Shown here in pieces: positions 1 through 11,790 of a stretch of DNA of 64,000 bases. Location of the stretch: NCBI GenBank assembly GCA_035771165.1, contig JAWNZC010000468.1:1082501-1146500 (forward strand). Direction: 5' to 3'. The notes beneath the pieces are model-generated. The model had not been told where the DNA came from, searched no databases, and saw only the letters and a list, made by a program, of their open reading frames with translations. Within the stretch, counting starts at the first letter, position 1. Every line of letters begins with the position of its first letter. A program made the translations under genes and the position numbers. Source of the DNA: Paragorgia papillata (taxonomy: Eukaryota; Cnidaria; Anthozoa; Scleralcyonacea; Coralliidae).

Positions 1-60
1 AACACGATTTGAATTTATAACAAACACAAAAAAGTATTAGTAGAGGCAACCTTTACCGTT

Positions 61-290
61 TAGTATACTGAGCTTCGATTTGCTAGCCCTCCTAAGAGGG
101 CCAGCCCTCTTGAGTGTGTTTACATGGGAAATTTCCAGCCCTCCTAGGCAAGATCTCGTTGTCAATAGCGAAATCTCGCCAAGGAGGGCTGGCCCTCTTG
201 TCATGTAAACGCAAACAATTTTTTACAAAGAATTACGCTGAGATGCGAGATCTCGGCAAAGAGGGCTGACCCTCCTCCATATAAACACCC
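61..290. repeat. GAGGGC/GCCCTC palindromic repeat cluster
   Basis: Several copies of a short self-complementary block (GAGGGCTGGCCCTC and variants) lie here, mixed with AGATCTCG-type blocks and with TCATGTAAAC/GTTTACATGG at the two sides. The two sides can pair, so the stretch looks like an imperfect foldback element. No coding potential is seen. No target duplication could be fixed. Confidence 0.45.
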
Positions 291-295
291 CCTAA

Positions 296-775
296 ATTTT
301 CGATCGCTGACTGCGATCTTCGTCAGAGTATAATGCCTTTAGTTAAGCGAGGCAGCTGGATTTCTTGAATACTTCTTTACGTCTCAAGAGACTTTAATAT
401 GGAAATTTAACAGGGAATTTATATGCGTGGCATTTCTTTGTGTTCTTTCGTGCCGTCTGTCTGAAATAGAATGTACTGCATCAAGGAAAACTCTTTTATT
501 ATGGTAATCTGGTACCCTCTTCTCTACGATGTTGGCGTCATCAGGAAAAACTTCGTGGCCTGTCCTTTCTGCAGCAAGTAGAACTGGAGTCTACTTTTTT
601 CAACAAATTTTTTCAACTTGCAGCAAAATCATTGTTGCGTGACAATTTTTAGGTGGGTGGTAATACAACGCTTTTCAACTTGCAACACAACTTTGTTGCA
701 TTGCAAGTTGAAGAAACATTTTGCCCGTATTGCCCACATTTACTCTGACGAAGATCGCAGTTAGCGATCGAAAAT
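296..775. mobile_element. Foldback MITE with ~35-bp terminal inverted repeats
   Basis: The left end (ATTTTCGATCGCTGACTGCG onward, 296-330) is repeated in inverted orientation at 741-775 with one or two mismatches. The 480-bp interior has no ORF. Each inverted repeat itself folds, because CGATCGC and GCGATC(T) pair around a short loop. A possible 3-bp CTA duplication flanks it but is offset by one base, so the superfamily is undecided. Confidence 0.6.
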
Positions 776-928
776 CTAGTTACTTTTTAATACCGTCTTT
801 ATAAAGTTTTTCAACTCATTTATTATCATTATGTTACCACTGCTCGCCCAAATAGCGTATAATTATGTACAATATGTATATATGCATAATATGTATATGA
901 ATAATATGTACAGTATATGTATAATATG

Positions 929-929
<1 letters not shown>

Positions 930-977
<48 letters not shown>

Positions 978-1004
978 GTATATGTATGTGTATGTGTGTG
1001 TGTA
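930..1004. repeat. (TA)n/(TG)n microsatellite
   Basis: A TATATA run passes into TATG and TGTG repeats. The tyrosine-isoleucine reading frames across it are artefacts of the repeat. Confidence 0.9.
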
Positions 1005-1330
1005 CTAACGTACCCCACATTGTGAGGACCTCGGTGAGTTACACACCTACACTGTGAGGACTCGTGGCACTATGAGGACCTGAGTCAGGTCCTCACAGTC
1101 TTCACTCTATTTTACCGTTAACATATACGAGTTGCTTTAATTCAATAAACGTTAGTGCCTTTAAGTAAAGCTTTTGAAATGTTTTGTTTTATTACATAAA
1201 AGAAAATTAAAGCCATTAGGTCAGAACGACGGGTTCTTTAAAGTCCTCACAATTACGATGTATGAGTTTAATGTGTAAATTGTGTAAAAAATGTGCGTCG
1301 TATTGTGAGGAATTGTACAAGAACTTTTGC
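1005..1330. repeat. GTGAGGACC/GGTCCTCAC interspersed repeat
   Basis: Repeated blocks of the type TGTGAGGACC and GGTCCTCAC, with an ACAATTACGATGTATGAGTT block, occur here. Related blocks recur at 2,696-2,765 (GGGGACCCCGACGAGTTACC, then ACAATTACGATATATGAGTC) and at about 17,220-17,290. This looks like one dispersed non-coding family. Nothing gene-like lies between 1,340 and 2,690. Confidence 0.45.
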
Positions 1331-2979
1331 ACTGTGGAGACTTAACTATTCTTCGCATACACATAAGGCCTAGGCATTTGCAACATATAACACTGCTTTT
1401 AAGACTACCTTCCACTTTTGAATTGTCTAAAATATATGAGAAAAAAAACAAACGTTGAATCTATTTAAATGGACGTGGCACAACCATTGCAAATAGCTAT
1501 ATCAAGACACAAGCCTAAACTAAAAGGTAGAAAATCTATTCTAGTCACGTTGAACATGTCAGCAAATGATTGTGTGCTAAGGCTCATGACTGTTAAGCAC
1601 ACGAGCAGACTAACAGCTAGAAAGGCTTCCAAACATTAGTACAGGCCATCTGGCTTGCAGAATTATAGGAAAATGTGTTAGTTTGGTGAGCCAAAAGATC
1701 GGCATATTACTACGATACAACTGTTTTCTGTAACTTTACCAACCAGGCTCTAAGATAGAAGTAATTAAGGCAGGCAACCAAGTGGTTTGTCAGTTAGGCA
1801 GTATAATGTGGTACTCAGCCGTCAGTTAGTTAAACATGAAAGCATAGAAAAAAAGTGTAGTTATACTTGGAGTCGATTCATACTATTTAAGTAATAGATA
1901 CACTACTAGTGATCATAAAAAACCTCATGCTCCGCTGAAGCTGTGACGTACAGAATGACCACTAACTTAAAATCTATCAATCTTCTTTGAAATCTGTCAA
2001 TCTTCTTTGCATATCGTGTTTGTGCCAGAGCTCAAAACCATACACAATACGAAAAATTGTTTTGACAGGAAAGCACGAAATAGTAATTTATCGAAACTGC
2101 TCGGCTGTAACGGCTCCAGTTTAAACCAAACCATCAACCGAGATGGTGCTCGCTGACACTCAGTGACGTCATGTGCAAACGATCTGTATGACGTCACTTC
2201 CAGTCTCCCACGCAGTTTAGTCATACCAAAGTCAATCGCAATAACGATGCAGAAGACTAAGACTGCCGTTATATATTAACAAAAATTCCGCCATATTTGG
2301 CTTAACTTGCAATTTCAAAGTTGTTACTCCAGTTATTCATGGAGCTCACTTGCAAGCTTCCTGTCCACCTACAAATCTTCTTGTGGGTCTGCCTGCCTAA
2401 CTGCATGTCATCCTACTCGTAAGCAACTCGCAATACTATAGCAGACGGCTACACTGCAAGACCAAATACTGACGCGCAACCCACCGACTAATGGTTGACT
2501 GATGACCAGCCAATCAAGCAATGGATCAACCAACTAAGCAATAGAAGCAATAGACTGACTGACCATCTTGTTATTTTGAAACTATGAACATGATAAATAA
2601 AGCTGACTTAGCACACGTTCTAAAATAGTGGGACTGGTGTCCCAAAAATATTTACAAAGAAAGATAACTTTACAGAATATATCAGTACATAACGCATTAT
2701 GGGGACCCCGACGAGTTACCCACCAATACTCGAGTCCCCACAATTACGATATATGAGTCGAGTGTATGAAATGTAACTTTATCTCTTAGCAACTTGTATA
2801 ACAAAAGGGTCTGGCAGCCGTGTAGCCGGGTAGCCAGGCAAATGACAGTCAGACAGTGCACTGCGGCAGTCGGCCAGTCGGGCATTCAGTCATCAAGAGA
2901 ACCAGTGTATTTGTTAGACCCAGGGTGGAATAGTACTCATAAAACTTAAATGTGCACTTCCTGTGACATGTACATGTAC

Positions 2980-3042
2980 CAGCCAGCCAGCCAGCCAGCC
3001 AGCCATCCAGCCAGCCAGCCATCCAGCCAGCCAGCCAGCCTG
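2980..3042. repeat. (CCAG)n tetranucleotide array
   Basis: An almost pure CCAG array with a few CATC interruptions. Just upstream (2,935-2,975) is an AAATGTGCACTTCCTGTGACATG-like block. Similar blocks occur at 7,590, 8,753 and 17,318, the last two also next to tetranucleotide arrays, so a retroelement with microsatellite tails may be the source. Confidence 0.75.
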
Positions 3043-3159
3043 GATGAATTAACCAACAAATAATGAAATATGAAAACTTTTCAAATACCTATCCTGAATA
3101 TGGAGAGGTATCGCCTCTTGTAACTCTAACCCACGATTTATCTTGCGTACACTGTTATT

Positions 3160-3400
3160 TTCAAGGAGTTGAATTAACTCCAAAACGGGGGTAAAAAAAA
3201 AAGGTACAGAATAAGCCGATTTTGGGGGTTAAATTTGATCCCTCTTTCGGGGATTAAATTAGCCCCACGCGTGTAGAGTTAATTTAATCCCTAATTTATA
3301 ATTCAAAATAACGCTAAATTAAGAGTCAATTTAACTCGGCAAATTGTGGAGTTAAATTAACCCCGTGTTTTAGAGTTAAAATGATCTTCCGGTTTGTTTT
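3160..3400. repeat. GGAGTTAAATTAACCCC-type foldback repeat
   Basis: Blocks of GAGTTAAATT and AATTTAATCCC/AATTTAACTC alternate in both orientations, giving a self-complementary non-coding stretch. Related GAGTTACTCTGACCC and GGGATTAAA blocks recur at about 6,985-7,170. Probably a short MITE family. Confidence 0.4.
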
Positions 3401-3469
3401 TTTTTACTTTCTGCCTTGCCTTGGCATCGAAGTAATTTCAGTGAAGCAACTATACACTAGAAAACCTGA

Positions 3470-4050
3470 CGTGTTGCAAATGTGTCGAAACAACACGCCG
3501 TTTTGTCCTCTCAGTTGACACGCTGAAAGTGTGTTAAACACACTTTTGACGTGTTGTAGTTAGACGTGTTGCATAAAACACGCCTTTGACGTGTTCTATA
3601 TTGACTAAAACACGCATCTGGCGTGTTGTATCAAACACGCATTTAGCGTGTTTTTCATTATCAAAACAACACGCCGTTTTTTCCTCTCAGTTGACACGCC
3701 AAAAGCGTTTTGGCGTGTTGTCAATGTTAGTGTGTTGTAGGAACATACCAGGCGTGTTCTTACTGGTCACACATCAAGAAACAACACGGTAGGCAACAAC
3801 ACGTCAAGAAAACAACACGTCAAGCAACAACACGTCAAGAAACAACACATATAAAAAACAACACAACATGTCAAGAAACAACACATCAGGAAAAAAACAC
3901 GTCAAGAAACAACCATAGTAAACAACACACCAAAATAAGCAACACACCAGAATAAACATCACGCCAAGAAACAACACGTCGAAATGTGTGATCTGAAAAA
4001 ACAAAGTAAAACACTCAACAACACACAAATTGTGTGTTAAATTCAAAAAC
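3470..4050. repeat. CGTGTTGT / ACAACACG minisatellite with strand switch
   Basis: The left half is rich in CGTGTTGT-type units and the right half (3,780-4,030) is a tandem array of roughly 15-bp units built on AACAACACGTCAAGA. The two halves are partly complementary, so the array can fold. A ~35-bp block (around AACACGCCGTTTT and CTCTCAGTTGACACGC) appears twice, near 3,490 and 3,665. Confidence 0.6.
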
Positions 4051-4985
4051 ACATACAAAATATAACTTAAGGTTGATAAATTTTATTTTTACACTTTAGT
4101 TGCCGAATGATGAACCGCTAAGCCTAAACTATAATTAGGGTATTACTGTAAAGGCGCGCGAATAAATAGTCTATAATATATAATTGCCAATTGGTACTGA
4201 TCTCAGTGAGAATTGGCAATCTATTGATTGTCTCGCATACGTAACGTCGCCAGAGAAAGTAATATACTATCTTTAACCTTCGTAATTTAATAGTTCGTTT
4301 CTCGGCATTAATTTTTGTTAATCAATTAATCTGTTCTATAGCGTAAATAAAACATAAATCGTTTTAGATATCACGTTCCTTTTTTTTCACTTCACGCAGT
4401 TCTGCAAACCTATAATAAAATAGTAAAAGAGTAATGTAAAAACTATAAATTAAATTTCATAAGCCCTAATACTATAACACTTTAGGACTCTAATGTTATA
4501 ATACCATGTTGTACAATTAGGCCTAGAGTATTTTGATATTTTAATATTATACACGCTACACTCTGCACCAGCCCTCGAAAAAAGGGCTGAGGTCCAATCT
4601 CAAAATTGAGGTAAATCTGACCTAGGTCGGCACCTCTCGGCATTTTTTGGTGGCCACTTTCTACATTTGCATAACCAACTCCCATATATGGAGTTGTTTA
4701 CGACCAAAGAAAAAATTAGAACGCTGACAATTGATGCAGCTAACTGGCTTCTCCTTATATATAGCACTTTCTAAATAATTCTGACATCGACAAATTTAAC
4801 TCGATCAATTAAATGCGAGGGTTATGCGAACGAAAACAAAGGCTTCTTGAGCTGCTATCCGCGGCAGAAAAAGGTAATTCATCAGCTGAGAAGAACTGGA
4901 TTGAGGTCGACCTCGGAGATTGACAGGTCGGCATGTAGGTCGGCATTGCTGAATGCCGACCTCGTTTTCGAGGGCTGCAGTGCAC
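4050..4985. other. No gene recognised
   Basis: AT-rich single-copy-looking sequence. Short reading frames exist, but none has a recognisable domain or splice context. Confidence 0.4.
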
Positions 4986-4987
4986 TC

Positions 4988-5575
4988 TCAAACCTCGACA
5001 CTCTCTGCACTCTGCACTCCACACTCTACACGCCACACTCTCTACACTCCACACTGTCTGCACTCCACTCTCTACACTCCACACTCTGCACTCCACACTC
5101 CCTGCACTCCACACTCTCTGCACTCTACACTCTGCACTCTACACTCTGCACTCTGCACTCTACACTCTACACTTTGCAGTCTACACTCTGCAGCTTGCAC
5201 TCTGCAGCTTGCACTCTACAGCTTGCACTCTGCACTATACACTCTGCAGCTTACACTCTGCACTCTCCACTCCACACTACACCCTGTACTCTACACACTA
5301 CACTACACCCTGTACTCTACACTACACGCCACACTCTGAAGTCTGAACTCTGCACCCCGAACTCTACACTCGGCAATCTGCACTCTACACTCCATAACCT
5401 ACATTTTGTACTCTCCACTAAGCACTCTGCATTCTGCACTCAACGCTCTAGACTTTACACTCTACACTCTCAGTGCACTCTACACTCTCCATTCTACATC
5501 GCCCTGTTCTACACCAAGCACTCTACATTCTAAACTCTGTACTCTGCATTTTCCAATCTGCACTCTAGACTCTAC
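4988..5575. repeat. CACTCT(A/G) heptamer-type minisatellite
   Basis: About 590 bp of loosely repeated CACTCTGCACTCTACA-like sequence with a 7- or 14-base rhythm, degenerating to the right. All three plus frames stay open for long stretches because the repeat rarely forms stops, so the 228- and 128-codon reading frames across it should not be read as genes. Confidence 0.85.
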
Positions 5576-7675
5576 GTACAATTAATTCAAATTCAGTAAA
5601 ATTTTGCTGTTAACAACCTTCATAGGAAACCTGCATATTTATATAATTGAGAGTGGTCAACAGAGAGTTTATATAGTTTGTAATACATAATTGCTTTAAT
5701 TTATAGATGATTTCATTCAAGCCATTTATTAAATTGCTTTTTTGTGGGTTTAATCAAGGGCATGTACAAAACTTGTGATCACTTGATATTTAGTAATGTA
5801 TTTAGACTACCTGTTCTTTGACTATCTTAAATTGTTTGGTTGCATTATTTCTTGTCGGACGTCATTAGGGAACTCAAATAAACAAAGCTTCACAAGAAAG
5901 GTTGCTTGGTAGCTTCAGGAAGCATACAAAACATCACTTGTATCACAAACATTCCTTCATTCAGTGCAAAAAGACTAGTTCGCTTAAACAGAGAAATGTG
6001 GTTTAATTGCAGACCTCTGTTCCCTTGTCTTTTTTTTAAAGTGTTTATATTTTATAGTCTTTAGATCTACCAAATATAGGTTGATAATAGTTAATTGTAA
6101 ATTCAATTGGATTGGGAAAATTTAGGACGACAGCTCATGGGTTATGGCGGCAGATGTAAGCTTAAGTTACATGCAAGGATTTAATAGTTTAACAAATCCG
6201 TAAAAAATTAGATTTTGACTAGATGTTTAGGACAAATACGTGTTTAGTGAACAATTTACTTAAATCGTTATATGACTTCTTACCATATATACAATGATAT
6301 TACAGCGTTGTAGTTTCTTTTTTGTCGAACTGTTTCAGTTCAAACAGTGTAAACTTCATGTCAGATAACAGCAAAAACGAAAACCCGAACCATTGTATTT
6401 CCACCCTTGACTGGCCAGTTTGAGATGCTTTTTCTTTTACATTGGGTTCTCAAAAGTTGAACATAAAAAATAGAAACAATATTATATTATTCGTATGATA
6501 TTGATAGGCTTTTTTAATCAACGTCGTGGCGTTCATGCTGAAAAACACTGACTTTTTATAGCAACCTTACCAGTTATAAAATTTTACTTACTGTGTCCAA
6601 AGCTTGATATTCTTCGTAATATTTCTTTATTAAAAGTCCTCAGCTCTGCCTAGTATTGGTATTTACAGTTGTGGTGAACTTTGTCTCTTCCAAGGAGACA
6701 ATTCAGACGTTATAAATGTTGTGGTTGACTGTTATTTTCTACAAAAAACTCTTTTTCAGACAAAAAAATATAAAAACCTTCGCCCCGCAGCTCTGGACTT
6801 CGGACTGAAAATAGTGGCACGTTGAATAAATGGCGCGGTTTACCATATAAGGTCTGGTTACGTCACCAGCTTGCAGCAAGAACACGTTAACGCAACAAGC
6901 TTTAACTCCATGCGTGAGAGTGAATAAAACTCCTTCAAATACTCCTTGTTTTGTTCGAACCCAACAAATGGAGTTAAAAATACAAATGTAAAATAACTCT
7001 CCCGGGGGGAGTTACTCTGACCCCCCTTCAGGGGATTAAAGATAATTGCCTGCAATTCTACCCTTTCGCCGGCGTTACAATGACACAACAAATGATGTTA
7101 AAATGACTCCTTTAAAATAACTCGAGCGAAGGGAGTTACTCTGACCCTCCCATTGGGATTAAAACAGCTCCTTGAAAATAACAGTGTAGGTACTCGTGGA
7201 TCCACCTCGTGGATCAAAACACGTGTGTCTTCCGATGCTTCTCGTTTTCTTTTCTTCGAGACGTTGCCACTTTCATGATTGTAACGACATTTTATCATTT
7301 ACAGGACTCCATAGTTTTTCCTGGTACACAAAGAATTTAAATGGGACGATAGTTCTCTCTCTGCTTCATCATCCTTCTTATATTTTGCTGAAACATGAGC
7401 GTTTTTCTATTTGTTTGGGCACTAATTTGAAATATGGGTGTAATAGATGGCACAATTGATCGACGCTTTAATTTGTGAATTAACATATGTGCTGTGTACA
7501 AATATTCCGTAAAGTTATCTTACTACAAAGACAACAATTTAATTAACTACTTACTTTGGGGATACCACCTTCCCTATTTGAGAATGTATTTTTAAATGTG
7601 AGTGCTTGTTATCCGTCCTGTAAGTGCCGCTGGTTCGCCAGGCTCTGTCGTCTCCTTGTCGGATGAGTCTGTTAA
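5576..7675. other. No gene recognised
   Basis: AT-rich non-coding DNA. The only structure seen is the GAGTTACTCTGACCC repeat near 6,985-7,170 (see 3,160-3,400). The stretch 7,600-7,675, read on the minus strand, may be a distal piece of the gypsy-type polyprotein that ends beside it, but this is a guess. Confidence 0.35.
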
Positions 7676-8575
7676 TCACGAGCCAACTCTGGCCAGTACT
7701 GGATCTCTTCTTGTTTCTGCCTTGATTTTGCCTGCATCCACTGGAGTGGATTCCAAGACTTGCATCACAAACACATTCTCGCCAGGTTCTGGAGTGCTGC
7801 TTGGTGTATCAGGAAGGGGTAGACGACTTAGAGCATCTGCATTTGCGTGTGCCTTTCCTTCTTTGTGCCCAATTGAATATTCATAAGCAGCTAGAGTAAA
7901 AGCCCGTCGCTGTACTTTTCCAGATGCCAGCTGTGGCGTCGACTTGTGCTCGTCGAATAAGCCAATTAGTGGTTTGTGATCAGTGTTTATGGTGAAGTGT
8001 CCCCATATACATACTGATGAAACTTCTTCACTCCAAATACAATGCCTAGGCCTTCTTTGTCTAGTTGGCCATAGTTTCTTTCTGGAGCTGTTAGTGCGTG
8101 ATGTATATGCTAATGGTCGCTCGCTTCCATCTTCCAATTTATGAGGCAACACTGCTCCCACTCCATAAAGGTGATATAATAGATAAGCCAAAATTAATTC
8201 TTCATTGCTATCATAGTGTACCAGTAACTCTGCTGATTTAAAAAGTTCTTTTGATTTTCGAAATGCTTCTTGCTGTTTGCTTCCCCATTTACAATGTCCT
8301 CCCTTCCGCAGCAACTCGTGTAAAGGTGCTGAGATAGTTGCCAAGTTAGGCATTCTATGCATTTTGCGTTTTTCTGGGTTTTTTTGAGACGATATTAGTA
8401 TCGTAGAACTCTGATATAGCCAAGGTTGGTTCCCCTTATGGTATATTAGTATAGGTGAGCACGGTTGGCGTGTGCTGTTAGGGCGCTGCCTCTCACCAAT
8501 AGTTGAGCCCGAGCTTGCACTGGCAATCGATCGGACAAATTCCTTCTTTATTTCGTTTGCACATAAAATCGTCAC
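7676..8575 (-). pseudogene. Ty3/gypsy-type retrotransposon RT/RNase H fragment (decayed)
   Basis: The 299-codon frame covers the end of the reverse transcriptase and the RNase H region of a gypsy-like pol. Recognisable blocks are the post-RT segment ISAPLHELLRKG (about residues 80-92), a KWGSKQQEAF block, the RNase H-type segment around [33 protein letters not shown] and the closing NADALSRLPLP. The first RNase H acidic motif, normally a DAS-type segment after the 'ELILA' strand, is changed (here AYLLYH). The central part is scrambled by compensated indels. RT catalytic motifs, protease, gag, integrase and LTRs are not seen nearby. The first ~80 residues do not resemble the family. This is a truncated relic. 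Confidence 0.75.
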
Positions 8576-8752
8576 ATTTGCTGCCAGAAGCTAAAATTGC
8601 GAAGTTAAAAAAAGCTGGAGGCCAGAAAGAAACTATAGGGTAAAGAAAAGAAGACTTGTTTACACATCTGGTCTGATGGGGTTGGACGGGGTTAGTACTC
8701 TCGAGCTTGAGACTCGTGAGTAGAGTTTAGTTGGTCTCTCCTGTGCTTTGAT

Positions 8753-8930
8753 GTATTTTTAAATGTGAGCTTTCTGTGGCATGTAAATTGTTTCATAATA
8801 GAAAGTTGGCTTTCATTGAGTCAGGCGGTCAGTACGTCACGCTTTCAGTGAGTCAGTCAGTGAGTCAGTCAGTGAGTCAGTGAGTGAGTCAGTGAGTGAG
8901 TGAGTCAGTCAGTGAGTCAGTCAGTAAATT
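8753..8930. repeat. Retroelement-associated block plus degenerate (CAGT/GAGT)n array
   Basis: A TTTTTAAATGTGAGCTTTCTG block followed by GGCATGTAAATTGTTTC (also found at 17,318-17,370) runs into a degenerate TCAG/TGAG array. The array directly abuts the 3' end of the LINE at 9,016 and is probably its eroded tail. Confidence 0.55.
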
Positions 8931-11444
8931 CTATTTATTGCCTCCAATTCTGAAGAGAAATTTACAAAATTATTACTAAATACAATTAAAAATAAATTAA
9001 ATTAACGTCACTATTTTAATCGAATGAGTCAAAGAGCGAGTTCTGCACACAGTGTGAAATCAAACGAGCATTTTCTAGCCAAAAACTAATGTCTAAGTTA
9101 TTTTCGACATTTTCATTAACATTTGATAGATCTCCCAGTTGTATTTGAATCAGTTGATTATCTTCGGCAGAGTTAAAAAAGGAAACAACCGTGATTGGTA
9201 GATTATCCGTTATCGATGTCCACCAGTTTTCCCTTGCATTTTGGGTGGCTGAACAGTATAGAAACGCATGATGTACTGGGTTGTTGAATACACGTGCACA
9301 TGCAGAACATGTTCCAGATTGAGTGCCGGGGTTTCCTAGTCTATCGTTATCAATTTTAAGAGAACCACATAACAAACGTATAGCATCGACAACCAATTGG
9401 GAATATGTTGGTGCGTAATCCCACACTTCATACCACTTGCTTAACTGCAGGAAAGGATGAGCACACAAGTACAATTTAAGGACAGGTTTTTGATTAATTT
9501 TCTCAAACCAAATCGATTCCTCTCTTTTGTAAATAGCGTTATTGACGACTTTCTTCCATCGTTCTTTTGAAGGAAAACAATCATTCCTAATGAAATCTTC
9601 AACATAACCCAAGAGTTCAAACTCTTCCAAAATTTTGATAATATTTGGAATAAAACCGGTGATTTTCTCGCTTCTCCATTTCCATTTTATAAGTCGACGG
9701 ACAAACAGTTTTCGGTACGCAAGACCTAAACTGGAATTTATAATTCTTCCTAAAAAGTAGAGCTTTCGTACACTGATTTCTGTCTTGATGCTTACTAAAC
9801 CCAGAAGACCTCTTGCTGCTGATCCAGAAGTACCCGGTAGCAAGGATTGTGCAATCCTACTAAACACATTGACTATTTTGTCAAGTTTCTTGAATTGTTG
9901 CAAGTTTAAATACCACAATTCGCATCCATACAGCATATATGGTAGAGCCACGCTTTTCCATAATTTAACCGAGATCCTGGGATTTAAACCGCCATGGCGA
10001 CACCCTACACTAGCCAACAAAGCAATTGCCTCGAAACCCTTGCTTATCGCCAAGTCTACTATATCTTGAGAGTTACTGTCGGCATTCCATATCATTCCTA
10101 AATTTTTCCACGTTTTCTTCTCTTCAATTGAAACGTTTCCAAGAAACCAGTTTCTTATGGGTACTGGACTCTTCGAAGTCCTCTCCCCAAATACCAAAGT
10201 AACTGTCTTTTTCACGTTGAAAACAATTCTCCATACCCTACCGTAAGTGCTCAGCGTCTGTAATAGGTGATCAAGGCTTGTCTTTAATCGGGATAATACC
10301 GTCAAATCGTCAGCGAACATTAGCGAGCCATAAAATATATTATAGAGACACACGCCCTGTTTGCTTTGTTCCAATTCAGTAATTAAGTCATTGATATCGA
10401 CTAAAAATAGCCAGGGGGAAAGAATGCCACCTTGTCTAGTTCCCTGTAACAAGGTATATGCCCTAGAATATGATCCATGAATCAAAACAACTTCTTTCAT
10501 ATCTAAATACCAATTCCGTATAAGTCGCCAAGTTTTCCCTTTTATTTGGATGTGATGATATAATTTATATAACGATCAAAGGCTTTGGTTATGTCAACAA
10601 AACAAGCGTATACTTTATCACTCTCCTCGCAGCAGCTTTTGATGGTTTCGTCAATCAGGAAGGCAGTTGTCAATGCGCTTTGCTGACTTTGATAGGCTCC
10701 TTGGAGACGATGAATTCTTGAATTCGGCTGTTTTAAAATTCTGTTCAGGACAAGTCTTTGAAGGATTTTATCTAAAACTGGTAACAGACTAATTCCCCGA
10801 TGATCATCAAAGGTTTTAGAATGTTTTGCATTACCTTTTGGAATGGGAATTTTAAATGCTAATTTGAAACAAGTTGGAACATATTCTAATGCAACGATAG
10901 CGTTGAACAAGAAAACGAGATAAAACAATAAAGTTGAACCCGCATATTTAACATGTTCGTAACATACCGCATCATGGCCTGGAGCTTTGCCACTTGGCAG
11001 ATTCTTGACAACATTCTCAACTTCCATGACTGTAAACGGAGATGAAAGAATACCATCGCTCTCACTCTGTTTTTCGGCAATTGAGAGAATTTCAAACGCA
11101 ATATCTTTAGAATTGCTTGCTTCTGCAGTAATGTTGTTTACTTCAGAGGGCTTATGAAGATTTTCGAAATAGTCCGCCCATAATTCAGCAATTTCTTTTG
11201 GATCATGCACTATCTTTTTGTCAACTTCTAGGGTCGGTGGATCTTTTTTGTTACGCTTTCGTAAATTGACAAGCTTCCAAAATCTGTCATAGTCGTGTTC
11301 AAACGCGTCCGAAATTTTGGCATACTCTTCTTGTGTATATACTTCTATGCAACGTCGCTGTTCTTTTCGAAACATTCGTTTAGCTTCTTTGTACTCCGAG
11401 TAGCTTTTATAGTTCGCTCCCCTTGGCCAGCCATCAGTTATCCA
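8931..11444 (-). pseudogene. 5'-truncated non-LTR retrotransposon (RT plus C-terminal zinc motif)
   Basis: Two adjacent minus-strand frames form one reverse transcriptase. Frame 10,542-11,375 has the N-terminal RT blocks (GKAPGHDAV, DDHRGISLLPVLDKI, then motif A FVDITKAFD). Frame 9,016-10,500 has GTRQGGILSPWLF, the catalytic MFADDLTVL and a C-terminal CSACARVFNNPVHHAFLYC zinc-binding-like motif (CxxC...H...C). A frameshift or small deletion near 10,500-10,560 separates motif A from the next block. No endonuclease is present: the copy stops at 11,444 against a (TGAG)n array. The 3' end has an AATAAA signal inside GGAGGCAATAAATAG and runs into a tetranucleotide array. The same family recurs at 16,139-16,710. 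Confidence 0.8.
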
Positions 11445-11790
11445 TGAGTGAGTGAGTGAGTGAGTGTGAGTGAGTGAGTGAGTGAGTGAGTGAGTGAGTG
11501 AGTGAGTGAGTGAGTGAGTGAGTGAGTGAGTGAGTGAGTGAGTGAGTGAGTGAGTGAGTGAGTGAGTGAGTGAGTGAGTGAGTGAGTGAGTGAGTGAGTG
11601 AGTGAGTGAGTGAGTGAGTGAGTGAGTGAGTGAGTGAGTGAGTGAGTGAGTGAGTGAGTGAGTGAGTGAGTGAGTGAGTGAGTGAGTGAGTGAGTGAGTG
11701 AGTGAGTGAGTGAGTGAGTGAGTGAGTGAGTGAGTGAGTGAGTGAGTGAGTGAGTGAGTGAGTGAGTGAGTGAGTGAGTGAGTGAGTGAG
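11445..11790. repeat. (TGAG)n array, ~346 bp
   Basis: A nearly pure tetranucleotide array, read on the minus strand as (CTCA)n. The 124-codon 'SLTH' reading frame in it is a repeat artefact. It separates the truncated LINE at its left from the short LINE 3'-end copies at its right. Confidence 0.95.

Noticed and set aside
829..1025. Tyr/Ile/His repeat frames on both strands
   Set aside because: They cover a TA/TG microsatellite.
4847..5533. 228-codon frame rich in His, Ser, Thr, Leu and Cys
   Set aside because: It lies over the CACTCT minisatellite. The other frames are equally open and composition is set by the repeat.
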